From: Streptomyces sp. TSRI0281
GTDB lineage: Bacteria; Actinomycetota; Actinomycetes; Streptomycetales; Streptomycetaceae
Length of the DNA stretch: 45,985 bases
NCBI RefSeq assembly: GCF_001905125.1
Contig: NZ_LWLE01000002.1
Coordinates: forward strand, 121,226 to 167,210
Direction: 5' to 3'
A model generated the notes under the pieces. That model searched no databases and was not told the origin of the DNA. It worked only from the letters and a program-made list of their open reading frames with translations. Below, piece by piece: positions 34,620 through 43,571 of the stretch. The translations under genes and the position numbers were made by a program. Position 1 is the first letter of the stretch. The number at the start of each line of letters is the position of its first letter.

Positions 34620-35186
34620 GTGACGTCCTCCTTCGAGTTCCACACGTATCCCGCGCGGCTGTCGGACGCCCAGCGCGACCGTGTCCTCGGCGTGCTCAGA
34701 GAGGGTGCCGCACAGGGCAAGCTCTCCCACGACACCTTCATGCGACGCATGGAACTGGCCCTCGTCGCCCGCGGCCCCGAGGAACTGGCTGCGCTCACCT
34801 CCGACCTGGACTCCGGCGGCCGCTGGACCCAGGGCCTGGTCCGGGCCGTGGGCGGTCTGTCGGCCTTCCCCGGGCGGATGCGCCGGGCCTGGCAGACCGA
34901 ACGGCTGCCGAAGCTGCTGCTGCCCGCGCCCGGCCCGTATCCGCTGCTCATCGGCCGCGATCCGGGCAACGGACTCCGGCTCAACCACGAGACCGTGTCC
35001 CGGCTGCACGCCGAGCTCACCGTGCAGGGCAGCCGATGGGTGCTGCGCGACCTCGGCTCGACGAACGGCACCTGCGTCAACGGCCAGCGCCTCGTCGGAT
35101 CGGTCCCGGTGCGCGACGGGGACCAGGTGAGCTTCGGCCGGATGAGCTTCCGGCTGACCACCCCGGCTCTCCGGCCACCGGCCTGA
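34620..35186 (+). CDS. DUF1707-FHA domain protein
   Basis: A 188-residue protein. Residues ~11-63 are a DUF1707 domain (LSDAQRDRVLGVLREGAAQG, EELAALTSDL). Residues ~95-180 are an FHA domain with LLIGRDPGNGLRL, VSRLHAEL, LRDLGSTNGTCVNG, covering the Arg, Ser and Asn that bind phosphothreonine. It has no membrane segment. It is expected to bind Thr-phosphorylated partners, so it could read the output of Ser/Thr kinases such as those at 11197-15766, though that link is inference. GTG 34620 fits a leaderless transcript. Confidence 0.9.
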   Translation: MTSSFEFHTYPARLSDAQRDRVLGVLREGAAQGKLSHDTFMRRMELALVARGPEELAALTSDLDSGGRWTQGLVRAVGGLSAFPGRMRRAWQTERLPKLLLPAPGPYPLLIGRDPGNGLRLNHETVSRLHAELTVQGSRWVLRDLGSTNGTCVNGQRLVGSVPVRDGDQVSFGRMSFRLTTPALRPPA

Positions 35187-35359
35187 CCCGCTGCCTGACC
35201 CGCGCTGCCGGTCCCGGGTCCCGACCCGTACCCCCACCTGCCCCCGCACCCCCGCCCGCCGTCACTCGAACGGCCGTACGCCCACTGCGGTGAGCCCCCG
35301 GTGGTGGTCGGCTGAGGGCACCCGCGTCGGACAGCGACGCACCGACCCCGGGGGTACGG

Positions 35360-36400
35360 ATGCCGGTCGACGGACCCGAGCGCCTGCCCGCGGCCCGCGC
35401 CCCCCGGCGGCCGGGCGGGCCTCCCGGCCTCCTGTCGCCCGGCGCGGCCACCGACCCCTACCGGCTCCGGCTCTACCGCGTCCTGCGCGAGGACTTCCCG
35501 CTCTGCTACGACGAGGAGCTCGGCGCCTGGCTGCTCAGCAGGTACGCCGATGTGGCCGCCGCGCTCACCGATCCCCGGTTCGCCGGCTGTCCGCACGACG
35601 GCGCACCCCTCGGCGGCCCCGCCCCGCTCGGACTCTGCCGGGGCGCCATCGGCTGCGCCACCCCGGACGAAGGACCACCGCGGCCCGCGGCGCGGGCGGG
35701 CGCCGTCCACCGCAAGGCCGTCGAGCGGACCGCGTATGTCCTCGCCCGCCGGATAGCGGGCCGTCAACAGGCCGACCTGGTGGAGGAGTTCTGCCGCTGG
35801 CTCCCCGCCGGTGCCGCTGCCGCCGCGCGCGGGCCGTCCGCGCCGGACCTCACCCGGCTCCCGCGCACCGCCCTCCACCTACGGCTCACCCGCCCCGCCG
35901 CCACCGCCACCGACTGCGCCGGGCACACCGCCCTGCGCGAGACGGCCCTCGCCTCGTTCCTGGCCAACCTGCTCGACGACGCCGACCTGCTGGCCGCCGT
36001 ACGCACCGAACCCGGTCTGATCGCAGGGGCCTGGACGGAGACGCTGCGCCGCGATCCGCCCGTCCAGATCGTCCTGCGCCGCACCCGCACCGACGTCCGC
36101 GTCAGCGGCGGCACGCTCCCCGCCGGGGCGCCCGTCGCCTGCCTGATCGGCGCGGCGGGCCGCGACCCGGACAGATTCGACGCCCCCGACCGCTTCGACC
36201 CGTTCCGCGCCGACCCGGGCAGTCTCACCACCGGCCCCGCGGGCTGCCCCGCCGTGGTGCTGGGCCGGCTCGAAGCCGAGCACGGACTGTGCGCCCTGCT
36301 GGACGCCATGCCCGGCCTCCGCTGGGCGGACGGCTTCCGCCCCGTCGGCACGGGGCTGCTCACCCGCGGTCCGAGGTCCCTTCTCGTACGCCCCTCCTGA
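35360..36400 (+). CDS. degenerate cytochrome P450-like protein
   Basis: A 346-residue protein, ~50 shorter than bacterial P450s. The ExxR helix is present (ETLRRDPPVQ). The I-helix is short but keeps an Glu-Thr pair (ALRETALASF). The haem loop keeps Cys296 in TTGPAGCPAVVLGRLEAE but has lost the Phe and His of the usual FGxGxHxCxG motif. DPDRFDAPDRFDPFR is typical. It may therefore still bind haem with altered chemistry or be non-catalytic. No redox partner is encoded nearby. The ATG follows GGGGG. Its last 41 bp overlap the 3' end of the convergent treY gene. Confidence 0.8.
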   Translation: MPVDGPERLPAARAPRRPGGPPGLLSPGAATDPYRLRLYRVLREDFPLCYDEELGAWLLSRYADVAAALTDPRFAGCPHDGAPLGGPAPLGLCRGAIGCATPDEGPPRPAARAGAVHRKAVERTAYVLARRIAGRQQADLVEEFCRWLPAGAAAAARGPSAPDLTRLPRTALHLRLTRPAATATDCAGHTALRETALASFLANLLDDADLLAAVRTEPGLIAGAWTETLRRDPPVQIVLRRTRTDVRVSGGTLPAGAPVACLIGAAGRDPDRFDAPDRFDPFRADPGSLTTGPAGCPAVVLGRLEAEHGLCALLDAMPGLRWADGFRPVGTGLLTRGPRSLLVRPS

Positions 36401-38789
36401 GCAGCGCCACCGGCCGCTCGGCGAACAGCTCGTCCACCGCGACCGTGGAGCCGGAGAACTCCCGGCCCGGCGACAGGACGTCCTGCCAGGGACCCGCGTC
36501 CGGCAGGGCCAGCACCGTCCCCCGCCAGCCACCCTCCTCCGCCAGGCGCAGCGACAGCCGGGTCACCGCCGTGACCACCTCGCCCGACCGGCAGAACGCC
36601 ACACAGTGCCCGGCCGCCGAACCGCGCGCGACCAGCGGGGCGTACGTCCCCGACTCCCCGAACACCTCCGGCCGCGCCCGCCGCAGCCCCAGCGCCGCCA
36701 CCGTGAGCGCCGCCTTCTCGTCGGAGACGTCCGTGCCGTCGGCGGTGCTGCCGGCACCGTCCGCGGCACCGCCGGGGCGCCGGAACGGCCGCCGGTTGTC
36801 CGGGTCGACCAGCGCGATGTACTCGCGCTCGGTGCCCTGGTACAGATCGGGCACCCCCGGCATCGTCAGGTGCACCAGCGCCGCCCCCAGCACATTGGCC
36901 CGCACGAACGGGCCGAGCGTGCGCGCGAACCGGGTCACCAGCGTCCGCGCCGCCCCGGTGGCACTGCCCGGACCGGCCGCGACGAAGTCCGTCACAGCCC
37001 GCTCGTACCCCGGATCCGGCTCCGTCCAACTGGTGACGAGCCCCGCCTCCCGCACGGCCTTGAGCAGCGCCGGCTCCAGCCGCCCCGCCATCTCCCCGGC
37101 CGGCAGCACCGCGCAGCCGTACGACGACTGCCATGCCTGCCAGGCCAGCTGCGGGTCCGGCGCCGCCACCGTCGTCGCCCGCGTCAGCTGCGCCACCAGC
37201 GAGGACCATCGTTCGGGGCACTCCGAGAGCACCGCGATCCGGGCCCGTACGTCCGCACTGCGCTTGGTGTCGTGCGTGGTCAGCACCGTGCCGGTGGACG
37301 GCCAGTCCCGGGCCAGCCGTGCGCAGAACGCGTGGAACTCCTCCGGCGCCACGGCGGGCTGCCCCGGATCGCCGCCCACCTCGGTCGCGGAGATCAGCGG
37401 GACATAGCGGTAGAACGCGGTGTCCTCGACCGACTTGGCGTGCAGCGCCGACGCCGTCTGCGCGAACCTGGCGCAGAACGCCGCCTGTTCCGGTCCGTCG
37501 CCGAGCCGCCCCAGCGCCAGGCCCCGCACCACGTCGACGGCCGCCGCCTCCTGCGGCACGGAGAAGACCGCCTTCGCGTCCCGGACCGCCTCGTCCGGAA
37601 GGGCCGACGCGGCGGCCTCCGTGAGCGGACCGCCCGCGGTGACGTACGGGCGGTAGACCGGGACGCGGACCAGCAGTTCGCGTACGGCGGCGCGCAGCGC
37701 CCACGGGGCGTGGTCGCGCAGCGCGGGGTCCGCGGCGCAGACCCCGACCGCCAGCCGGGTCAGCCAGGCGGTCTCGGCGGCCAGTTCATGGGTCACCACG
37801 CGGTACGCGGCACGGCGCACGGTGGCCTTCCAGTAGCCGCCCCGGTCGCCCGGCGGGCCCGCGAAGTCCCGGTAGCGGCCGAGCAGCTCCGCGGCGCCGG
37901 CGGGGTCGGTGAACAGCCCGTCGATCCGGTGCAGCGCGTCGTACCCCGTCGTCCCGGCGACCGCCCAGCCCGCGGGCAGCGGCTCGGAGCCGGTGAGGAT
38001 CTTCTCCACCACCGTCCACCGGCCGTCCGTGGCCCGGTGGAGCCGTTCCAGATAGGCCGCCGGGTCGGCGAGTCCGTCCGGGTGGTCGACGCGCAGCCCG
38101 TCGAGCACGCCCTCCCGGAGCAGTTCGAGCACCTTGGCGTGGGTGGCGTCGAAGACCTCGGGGTGCTCGACGCGGACCCCGATCAGTTCGGACACGGTGA
38201 AGAAGCGCCGGTAGTTCAGCTCGGTACGGGCCAGCCGCCACCAGCCGAGCCGGTAGTGCTGGGCGTCCAGCAGTTCGGGCAGCGCCAGCGCGGCCGTGCC
38301 CTCGCGCAGCGGGAACGCCTGCTCGCCGTGGCGCAGCACGTCCCCGTCCACCGAGAACCCGTCGAGCTCATCGCCGATGCGCCCGGCGAGGACCGGCAGC
38401 AGCACCTTGCCGCCGTCCGCCGTCCAGTCGATGTCGAACCAGCGGGCGTACGGTGACGCCGGGCCCTCGCGCAGGACCTCCCACAGCGCCCGGTTGTGGC
38501 GGGGCGCGGCCGCCATGTGGTTGGGCACGATGTCCAGGATCAGCCCGAGCCCGTGTTCCCGGGCCGTGGCGGCGAGCCGCCGCAGCCCCTCCTCACCGCC
38601 CAGCTCGGCCCGGACCCGGCTGTGGTCGACGACGTCGTAGCCGTGCCGGGAACCGGGGACGGCCTCCAGGACGGGCGACAGATGCAGATGGGAGACACCG
38701 AGCGCGGCGAGATACGGCACCGCGTCTTCGGCGGCCGAGAAGGGGAAGTCCGGCTGGAGCTGGAGCCGGTACGTGGCGGTGGGCGTCAT
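36360..38789 (-). CDS. treY: malto-oligosyltrehalose synthase
   Basis: An 809-residue GH13 enzyme that converts the reducing-end alpha-1,4 bond of a maltodextrin to the alpha,alpha-1,1 bond of trehalose. It starts TPTATYRLQLQPDFPFSAA, the TreY hallmark, followed by ILDIVPNHMA, nucleophile Asp in DGLRVDHPDGLADP, acid/base Glu in WTVVEKILTG and TTHDTKRSADVRAR. It is the second gene after glgX on this strand (93-bp gap). Its ATG has no good SD of its own. A 19-residue ORF with an SD ends in an ATGA overlap with it, so translation may be coupled. The 3' end overlaps the P450-like gene by 41 bp. Confidence 0.96.
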   Translation of the reverse strand: MTPTATYRLQLQPDFPFSAAEDAVPYLAALGVSHLHLSPVLEAVPGSRHGYDVVDHSRVRAELGGEEGLRRLAATAREHGLGLILDIVPNHMAAAPRHNRALWEVLREGPASPYARWFDIDWTADGGKVLLPVLAGRIGDELDGFSVDGDVLRHGEQAFPLREGTAALALPELLDAQHYRLGWWRLARTELNYRRFFTVSELIGVRVEHPEVFDATHAKVLELLREGVLDGLRVDHPDGLADPAAYLERLHRATDGRWTVVEKILTGSEPLPAGWAVAGTTGYDALHRIDGLFTDPAGAAELLGRYRDFAGPPGDRGGYWKATVRRAAYRVVTHELAAETAWLTRLAVGVCAADPALRDHAPWALRAAVRELLVRVPVYRPYVTAGGPLTEAAASALPDEAVRDAKAVFSVPQEAAAVDVVRGLALGRLGDGPEQAAFCARFAQTASALHAKSVEDTAFYRYVPLISATEVGGDPGQPAVAPEEFHAFCARLARDWPSTGTVLTTHDTKRSADVRARIAVLSECPERWSSLVAQLTRATTVAAPDPQLAWQAWQSSYGCAVLPAGEMAGRLEPALLKAVREAGLVTSWTEPDPGYERAVTDFVAAGPGSATGAARTLVTRFARTLGPFVRANVLGAALVHLTMPGVPDLYQGTEREYIALVDPDNRRPFRRPGGAADGAGSTADGTDVSDEKAALTVAALGLRRARPEVFGESGTYAPLVARGSAAGHCVAFCRSGEVVTAVTRLSLRLAEEGGWRGTVLALPDAGPWQDVLSPGREFSGSTVAVDELFAERPVALLRRGVREGTSDRG

Positions 38790-38845
38790 GCGAACGTACG
38801 TACCCAGCCGGAAGCGGTCTGTGTCACGGTCGCCGGGAGCATCAC
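38786..38845 (-). CDS. candidate 19-residue ORF coupled to treY
   Basis: GTG 38845 has GGAGGA (38855-38860, minus strand) 9 nt upstream. The ORF encodes MMLPATVTQTASGWVRTFA and its TGA overlaps the treY ATG as ATGA. Because treY lacks a clear SD, ribosomes may reach treY through this ORF. It is short and its composition is not strongly coding-like, so it could also be chance. Confidence 0.4.
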   Translation of the reverse strand: MMLPATVTQTASGWVRTFA

Positions 38846-38882
38846 CCGTTCTTGTCCTCCGCCCTCCGTAGGGTCCTCGGGT

Positions 38883-41036
38883 TCACGCCAGGCGTTTCAG
38901 TACCGTCAGGCTCCGCCCGATCAGCGTCACCCGCTCACCCGCCGACACCTTCGGCCCGGTACCGGGCGGCACACCGTCCGTACGCGCGGTGTCGACCAGC
39001 ACCTGCCACCGCCGCCCGTGGTTCACCGGAACGGCGAAGTCCAGGGTGTCGGGGCCCGCGTTGAACATCAGCAGGAACGAGTCGTCGGAGATCCGCTCGC
39101 CGCGCGGCCCCGGCTCCGAGATCGCCTGGCCGTTCAGGAAGACCGCCATGGCCCTCGCGTGCGCCGCCTGCCAGTCCCGCTGCGTCATCTCCGCCCCCTC
39201 GGGGGTGAACCAGGCGATGTCGGAGAGTTCGTCGCGGGTGCCCTCCACCGGCCGTCCGTGGAAGAACCGGCGGCGGCGGAAGACCGGATGGTCGCGGCGC
39301 AGCCACACCATGGCCCGGGTGAACTCCAGCAGCCCGTCGCCGGTCCGCCCCGCGCCCTCCCCGCCGTCGTCGGAGCCGGCCCCGCCGGGATCGGGCCAGT
39401 GCACCCAGGACAGTTCGTTGTCCTGGCAGTACGCGTTGTTGTTGCCCCGCTGGGTACGGGCGAACTCGTCCCCATGGCTCAGCATCGGCACGCCCTGCGA
39501 CAGCATCAGCGTGGCGATGAGGTTCCGCATCTGCCGCAGACGGAGCTCCAGGACCTCCGGATCGTCGCTCTCGCCCTCCGCGCCGCAGTTCCAGGACCGG
39601 TTGTGGCTCTCACCGTCCCGGTTGCCCTCGCCGTTCGCCTCGTTCCGCTTGTCGTTGTACGAGACCAGGTCGTGCAGCGTGAACCCGTCGTGGCAGGTGG
39701 TGAAGTTGATCGAGGCGAGCGGCCGGCGCCCGTCGTCCTGATAGAGGTCCGACGAGCCCGTGAGCCGCCCCGCGAACTCCGCCAGGGTGCGCGGCTCGCC
39801 CCGCCACAGATCCCGTACCGTGTCGCGGTACTTGCCGTTCCACTCGGTCCACAGCGGCGGGAAGTTCCCCACCTGGTAGCCGCCCTCACCGACGTCCCAC
39901 GGCTCCGCGATCAGCTTCACCTGGCTGACCACGGGGTCCTGCTGGACCAGATCGAAGAACGACGACAGCCGGTCCACCTCGTGGAACTGCCGTGCCAGGG
40001 TCGCCGCCAGATCGAACCGGAACCCGTCCACATGCATCTCGGTCACCCAGTACCGCAGCGAGTCCATGATCATCTGGAGCACGTGCGGGGACCGCATCAG
40101 CAGGGAGTTCCCGGTCCCCGTGGTGTCCATGTAGTACCGCTGATCGTCCGTGAGGCGGTAGTACGACGCATTGTCGAGGCCCCGGAAGGACAGCGTCGGA
40201 CCGAGGTGGTTCCCCTCGGCCGTGTGGTTGTAGACCACGTCGAGGATGACCTCGATACCCGCCTGATGCAGCGCCCGTACGGCCTGCTTGAACTCCAGCA
40301 CCTGCTCACCGCGGTCGCCCCAGGAGGCGTACGCGTTGTGCGGGGCGAAGAAGCCGATGGTGTTGTACCCCCAGTAGTTGGCCAGTCCCGCGTCGGCCAG
40401 CCGGTGGTCCTGGACGAACTGGTGAACCGGCATCAGCTCGATCGCGGTGACCCCCAGTTCCGTCAGATGGGCGATCACCTCCGGGTGCGCCAGCCCCGCG
40501 TACGTACCGCGCAGCTCCTCGGGCAGCCCCGGATGGAGCATCGTCAGGCCCTTCACATGGGCCTCGTAGATCACCGTGCGGTGGTAGTCCGTACGGGGCC
40601 GCCGGTCGTCGCCCCAGTCGAAGTACGGATTGACCACGACCGAGCTCATGGTGTGCGGCGCCGAGTCGAGGTCGTTGCGCGCGTCGGGCCGGCCGAACGG
40701 ATACCCGTACACCTCCTCGCCCCACGCGATCTTCCCGGCGACGGCCCGCGCGTACGGATCGAGCAGCAGCTTCGCCGAATTGCACCGCTGCCCGCGCTGC
40801 GGCTCGTACGGCCCGTGCACCCTGAAGCCGTAGCGCTGTCCCGGCATCACCCCGGGCAGATAGGCATGGCGGACAAAGGCGTCGGTCTCGCGCAGTTCCA
40901 CCGCCGTCTCGGAACCGTCGTCGTGCAGCAGGCACAACTCGATTCGGTCGGCGGCCTCGGAGAAGACCGCGAAGTTGGTCCCGGCGCCGTCGTACGTGGC
41001 ACCGAGCGGATACGCCTGTCCCGGCCAGACCTGCAT
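38883..41036 (-). CDS. glgX: glycogen debranching enzyme (GlgX/TreX isoamylase type)
   Basis: A 717-residue GH13 debranching enzyme hydrolysing alpha-1,6 branches of glycogen or limit dextrin. The CBM48 N-terminal domain (YPLGATYDGAGTNFAVFSE) is followed by the barrel with VILDVVYNHTAEGN, nucleophile in DGFRFDLAATLAR, acid/base in KLIAEPWDVGEGGY and NFTTCHDGFTLHDLVSYN, then a C-terminal beta domain (FLLMFNAGPD). The ATG at 41036 is preferred by the family N-terminus; GGAAGAG lies ~9 nt upstream. It leads an operon with treY and supplies linear chains to TreY and TreZ. Confidence 0.96.
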   Translation of the reverse strand: MQVWPGQAYPLGATYDGAGTNFAVFSEAADRIELCLLHDDGSETAVELRETDAFVRHAYLPGVMPGQRYGFRVHGPYEPQRGQRCNSAKLLLDPYARAVAGKIAWGEEVYGYPFGRPDARNDLDSAPHTMSSVVVNPYFDWGDDRRPRTDYHRTVIYEAHVKGLTMLHPGLPEELRGTYAGLAHPEVIAHLTELGVTAIELMPVHQFVQDHRLADAGLANYWGYNTIGFFAPHNAYASWGDRGEQVLEFKQAVRALHQAGIEVILDVVYNHTAEGNHLGPTLSFRGLDNASYYRLTDDQRYYMDTTGTGNSLLMRSPHVLQMIMDSLRYWVTEMHVDGFRFDLAATLARQFHEVDRLSSFFDLVQQDPVVSQVKLIAEPWDVGEGGYQVGNFPPLWTEWNGKYRDTVRDLWRGEPRTLAEFAGRLTGSSDLYQDDGRRPLASINFTTCHDGFTLHDLVSYNDKRNEANGEGNRDGESHNRSWNCGAEGESDDPEVLELRLRQMRNLIATLMLSQGVPMLSHGDEFARTQRGNNNAYCQDNELSWVHWPDPGGAGSDDGGEGAGRTGDGLLEFTRAMVWLRRDHPVFRRRRFFHGRPVEGTRDELSDIAWFTPEGAEMTQRDWQAAHARAMAVFLNGQAISEPGPRGERISDDSFLLMFNAGPDTLDFAVPVNHGRRWQVLVDTARTDGVPPGTGPKVSAGERVTLIGRSLTVLKRLA

Positions 41037-41457
41037 AGATAGGACTCTTCCACTTCTGATCCGGGTGCGATGGGCTTCTTGCGCCCGATACTCCCCGAAA
41101 GAGGCGCGCGCACCTAGCACGTCGGCCGGTGCGGTCCGGTGCGGTCCGGCCCGGTGCGGTCCCGTCCGGCGGGCGTACCCCCGGCGCACCCAACGGCGGC
41201 ACCGGTCAACTTCGGACACCTCGATGCCGCCCCGGACGGAATTCCGCCACGGCGTCCGGGTCCGCAGCCCGGTGTACGGCGTGCCGTGGGGTGGTTAATC
41301 ACTATGAATCCGCTCACTCCGCCCAATGTTGCCGGTGGGAACGCGCCTGCCCCATAGGGGAGTTGAGAAACCAGCCTGCGCATCCGGCTGCACCGGCTCC
41401 CGCTCCCGGAGTACCCTTCCTTGATCGTTGGGTGGGGGAGTGGAAGGCGGTACGCGG
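41037..41457. other. divergent intergenic region between glgX and the HEPN gene
   Basis: About 420 bp with no supported gene. GGTGCGGTCC is repeated at 41128-41137, 41138-41147 and 41153-41162. A near-palindrome GTGGTTAATCAC (41291-41302) lies in an AT-richer patch that could be a promoter or operator region. CCCC-ATA-GGGG (about 41350-41360) can form a small hairpin. A 17-codon frame at 41303-41356 has no SD. Confidence 0.5.
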
Positions 41458-42690
41458 GTGAGCTCGGGAGGGTTCGAGCTGCCCCCAGGTGACGCAGGTC
41501 ACGAGGGGGAAGCGACCGATGCCCAGCCCGGGGCGGTGTCCCTCGCACAGCCTCTGGAGATCGGCGCCGAACTCGACTGGGGAGCCGACGCCTGGAGCGA
41601 GGTGCGCACCCGTGCGCAGCGGGCCGGGCGGGCCTATATCTGGCTGAATCTCGTGGAACAGCGGCTGCGGGCCGTCGTCGCCGCGGTGCTCCGGCCCATC
41701 TACGAACCGGTGCACGGCGAGGACTGGGTGGTGGCCGCGGCCGGACCGGCCGGACAGGAGTGGGTGCAGCGCGCCGTCGCCGTCCGCGAGGTCTCGCGCC
41801 GCAAGGGCTATCTGCTCGACCCGGCCGACGACAACGTCCTCAGCTTCCTCACCCTGCCGCAGCTGCGCGAGCTGATGGTCCAGCACTGGCCCTGTTTCGA
41901 GCCGTATTTCGACGACCGCCGCGATGTCGAGCTGGCTCTGGACGAGCTGGAGGTGGCCCGCAACGTGGTCTCCCGCAACCGCGCGCTGAACGAGGCGGTC
42001 CTCGCCCAGGCGGAACGGGCCTCCGCGCGGCTCCTGGAGATCCTCGGCAGCGGGGCCGCGGTCCCGTCCGCCGACCGGCTGCCCGTCGACGCCGTCGAGG
42101 AACTGGTCGGCGACCGGTACGCCGATGTGGTCTCCGTCCACCCCGACCGGGTACGGCTCCAGCGCCAGCTGCCCGCCGAGGACCTCTTCGGCGGGGCGCG
42201 GCGCCTGGACGCCATCGGCATAGGGCTCAACCTGCTGGTGCAGAACTTCTCCGGCCGCCGGCTGGTCCGGCTCGCCGAATCGGGCTGCCGGGTCCGGCTG
42301 CTCTTCATCAACCCGGCCAGCAGCGCGGTCAAGCGCCGTGAGCGGGAACTGGGCCTGAAGAAGGGCGAGCTGAGCCGCTCGGTGGAGATGAACATCCTCC
42401 ATATGCGCCGGGTTCGCTCCAAGCTCCGCGACCCGGGCGCCTTCCAGATCCAGGTCTTCGACGAGACCCCGCGCTTCACCGCCTACCTGGTGGACGGCGA
42501 CGGGCCGGACGCGGTCGGGGTCGTCCAGACCTACCTGCGGCGGGCCCGCGGGATGGAGGCGCCCGTGCTCGTCCTGCGCGGCGGCGGGCGCTCGGTGGTC
42601 CGGGTGGGGCAGGACAGTGAGCACGGTCTGTTCGAGACCTACCGTGAGGAGTTCGAGTCCGTCTGGACGGACTCGCGGCCGGTCTCCTGA
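41458..42690 (+). CDS. SAV2148-type HEPN domain protein
   Basis: A 410-residue cytosolic protein that matches what I remember of the 'SAV2148 family HEPN domain-containing protein' group of Streptomyces. It begins SSGGFELPPGDAGHEG and has a helical core (~40-180) and a C-terminal region with VRLLFINPASSAVKRRE and GVVQTYLRRARG. HEPN proteins often are RNases with an R-N-x3-H motif; here the matching site reads ARNVVSRN (R168…R173), so the catalytic His is Arg and activity is doubtful. GTG 41458 fits the family start; GTG 41428 and 41437 are alternatives. No clear partner gene or toxin-antitoxin pair is adjacent. Confidence 0.8.
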   Translation: MSSGGFELPPGDAGHEGEATDAQPGAVSLAQPLEIGAELDWGADAWSEVRTRAQRAGRAYIWLNLVEQRLRAVVAAVLRPIYEPVHGEDWVVAAAGPAGQEWVQRAVAVREVSRRKGYLLDPADDNVLSFLTLPQLRELMVQHWPCFEPYFDDRRDVELALDELEVARNVVSRNRALNEAVLAQAERASARLLEILGSGAAVPSADRLPVDAVEELVGDRYADVVSVHPDRVRLQRQLPAEDLFGGARRLDAIGIGLNLLVQNFSGRRLVRLAESGCRVRLLFINPASSAVKRRERELGLKKGELSRSVEMNILHMRRVRSKLRDPGAFQIQVFDETPRFTAYLVDGDGPDAVGVVQTYLRRARGMEAPVLVLRGGGRSVVRVGQDSEHGLFETYREEFESVWTDSRPVS

Positions 42691-42772
42691 GAAGCCGCCC
42701 CGTGCGGGCTTGTCAGTGGTGCGTGGGAGGGTGTTCATCACCTGGGGGAGAGCACCACGAAGGAGGTACGGG

Positions 42773-43564
42773 ATGAGCTGGCACCGGGAGCCGCTGGTCG
42801 GCTTCGACCTGGAGACGACGGGGACGGAACCGCTGGAGGCCCGGATCGTGACCGCCGCGGTCGTCGCGGTCCACGGCCGCGACGACGAGCCGGCCCGACG
42901 ACGGGCCTGGCTGGCGGATCCGGGCATCCGGATTCCCGCACAGGCTTCCGCGATCCACGGCATCAGCAGCGAGCGGGCGGCGGCGGAGGGCCGCCCGGTG
43001 CGCGAGGTGGCGGACGAGATCGCCGAGACCCTCGTGGCGTACTGGCGCGAGGGCGTGCCGGTCGTCGCGTACAACGCGACGTTCGATCTGACCCTGCTGA
43101 CGGCCGAGTTGCGGCGGCACGGACTGCCCTCGCTCGTCGACCGGCTGGACGGCGGCGAGATCGGCCCGGTCATCGACCCGTACACGATCGACCGCGCTGT
43201 CGACCGCTACCGCAAGGGCAAGCGCACCCTCGAAGCGGTCTGCGTCGAGTACGGGGTGGTGCACGGCGGCGCCCATGACGCGGGGGCGGACGCGCTGGCC
43301 GCGGTACGTGTGGCGTACGCCATAGCCGAGCGGCACGGCTCGGTGGCCGCACTCACCCCGGGCGAACTGCACGAGCGTCAGATCGGGTGGTATGCCGTGT
43401 GGGCGGCCGATTTCGAGCAGTTCCTCCGGCGCAAGGGCAACGCCGACGCGGTGATCGACGGCCACTGGCCGCTGCGGGAAGCGGTGACGGCGCGATCGTC
43501 CGGCGCCACGGCGGGGTCGGGCGCGTCGGGCCGGTCCGGCATATCGAGCCCGTCCGGCGACTGA
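42773..43564 (+). CDS. DEDDh 3'-5' exonuclease (DnaQ-like)
   Basis: A 263-residue exonuclease of the DnaQ/epsilon fold. Exo I is LVGFDLETTGTEP (D and E metal ligands), Exo II VAYNATFDLTLL, and Exo III HGGAHDAGADALA with catalytic His. It removes nucleotides from DNA or RNA 3' ends. The C-terminus ends in a Ser/Gly tail with no known domain. ATG 42773 is preceded by a perfect AAGGAGG (42760-42766). It follows the HEPN gene by 82 bp on the same strand, and the two may be co-transcribed. Confidence 0.94.
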   Translation: MSWHREPLVGFDLETTGTEPLEARIVTAAVVAVHGRDDEPARRRAWLADPGIRIPAQASAIHGISSERAAAEGRPVREVADEIAETLVAYWREGVPVVAYNATFDLTLLTAELRRHGLPSLVDRLDGGEIGPVIDPYTIDRAVDRYRKGKRTLEAVCVEYGVVHGGAHDAGADALAAVRVAYAIAERHGSVAALTPGELHERQIGWYAVWAADFEQFLRRKGNADAVIDGHWPLREAVTARSSGATAGSGASGRSGISSPSGD

Positions 43565-43571
43565 GGCAGCT

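Noticed and set aside
34620..36400. Conservon (cvn) locus, suggested by FHA and P450 genes side by side
   Set aside because: A conservon needs a roadblock protein, a DUF742 protein, a GTPase and a sensor kinase; none is present.
38496..41042. 848-codon plus-strand frame opposite glgX
   Set aside because: Shadow of glgX: no motif, no SD, His/Arg/Gln-rich translation.
41303..41356. 17-codon ORF in the glgX/HEPN gap
   Set aside because: No SD, no fitting -10 for leaderless reading, not linked to a downstream gene.
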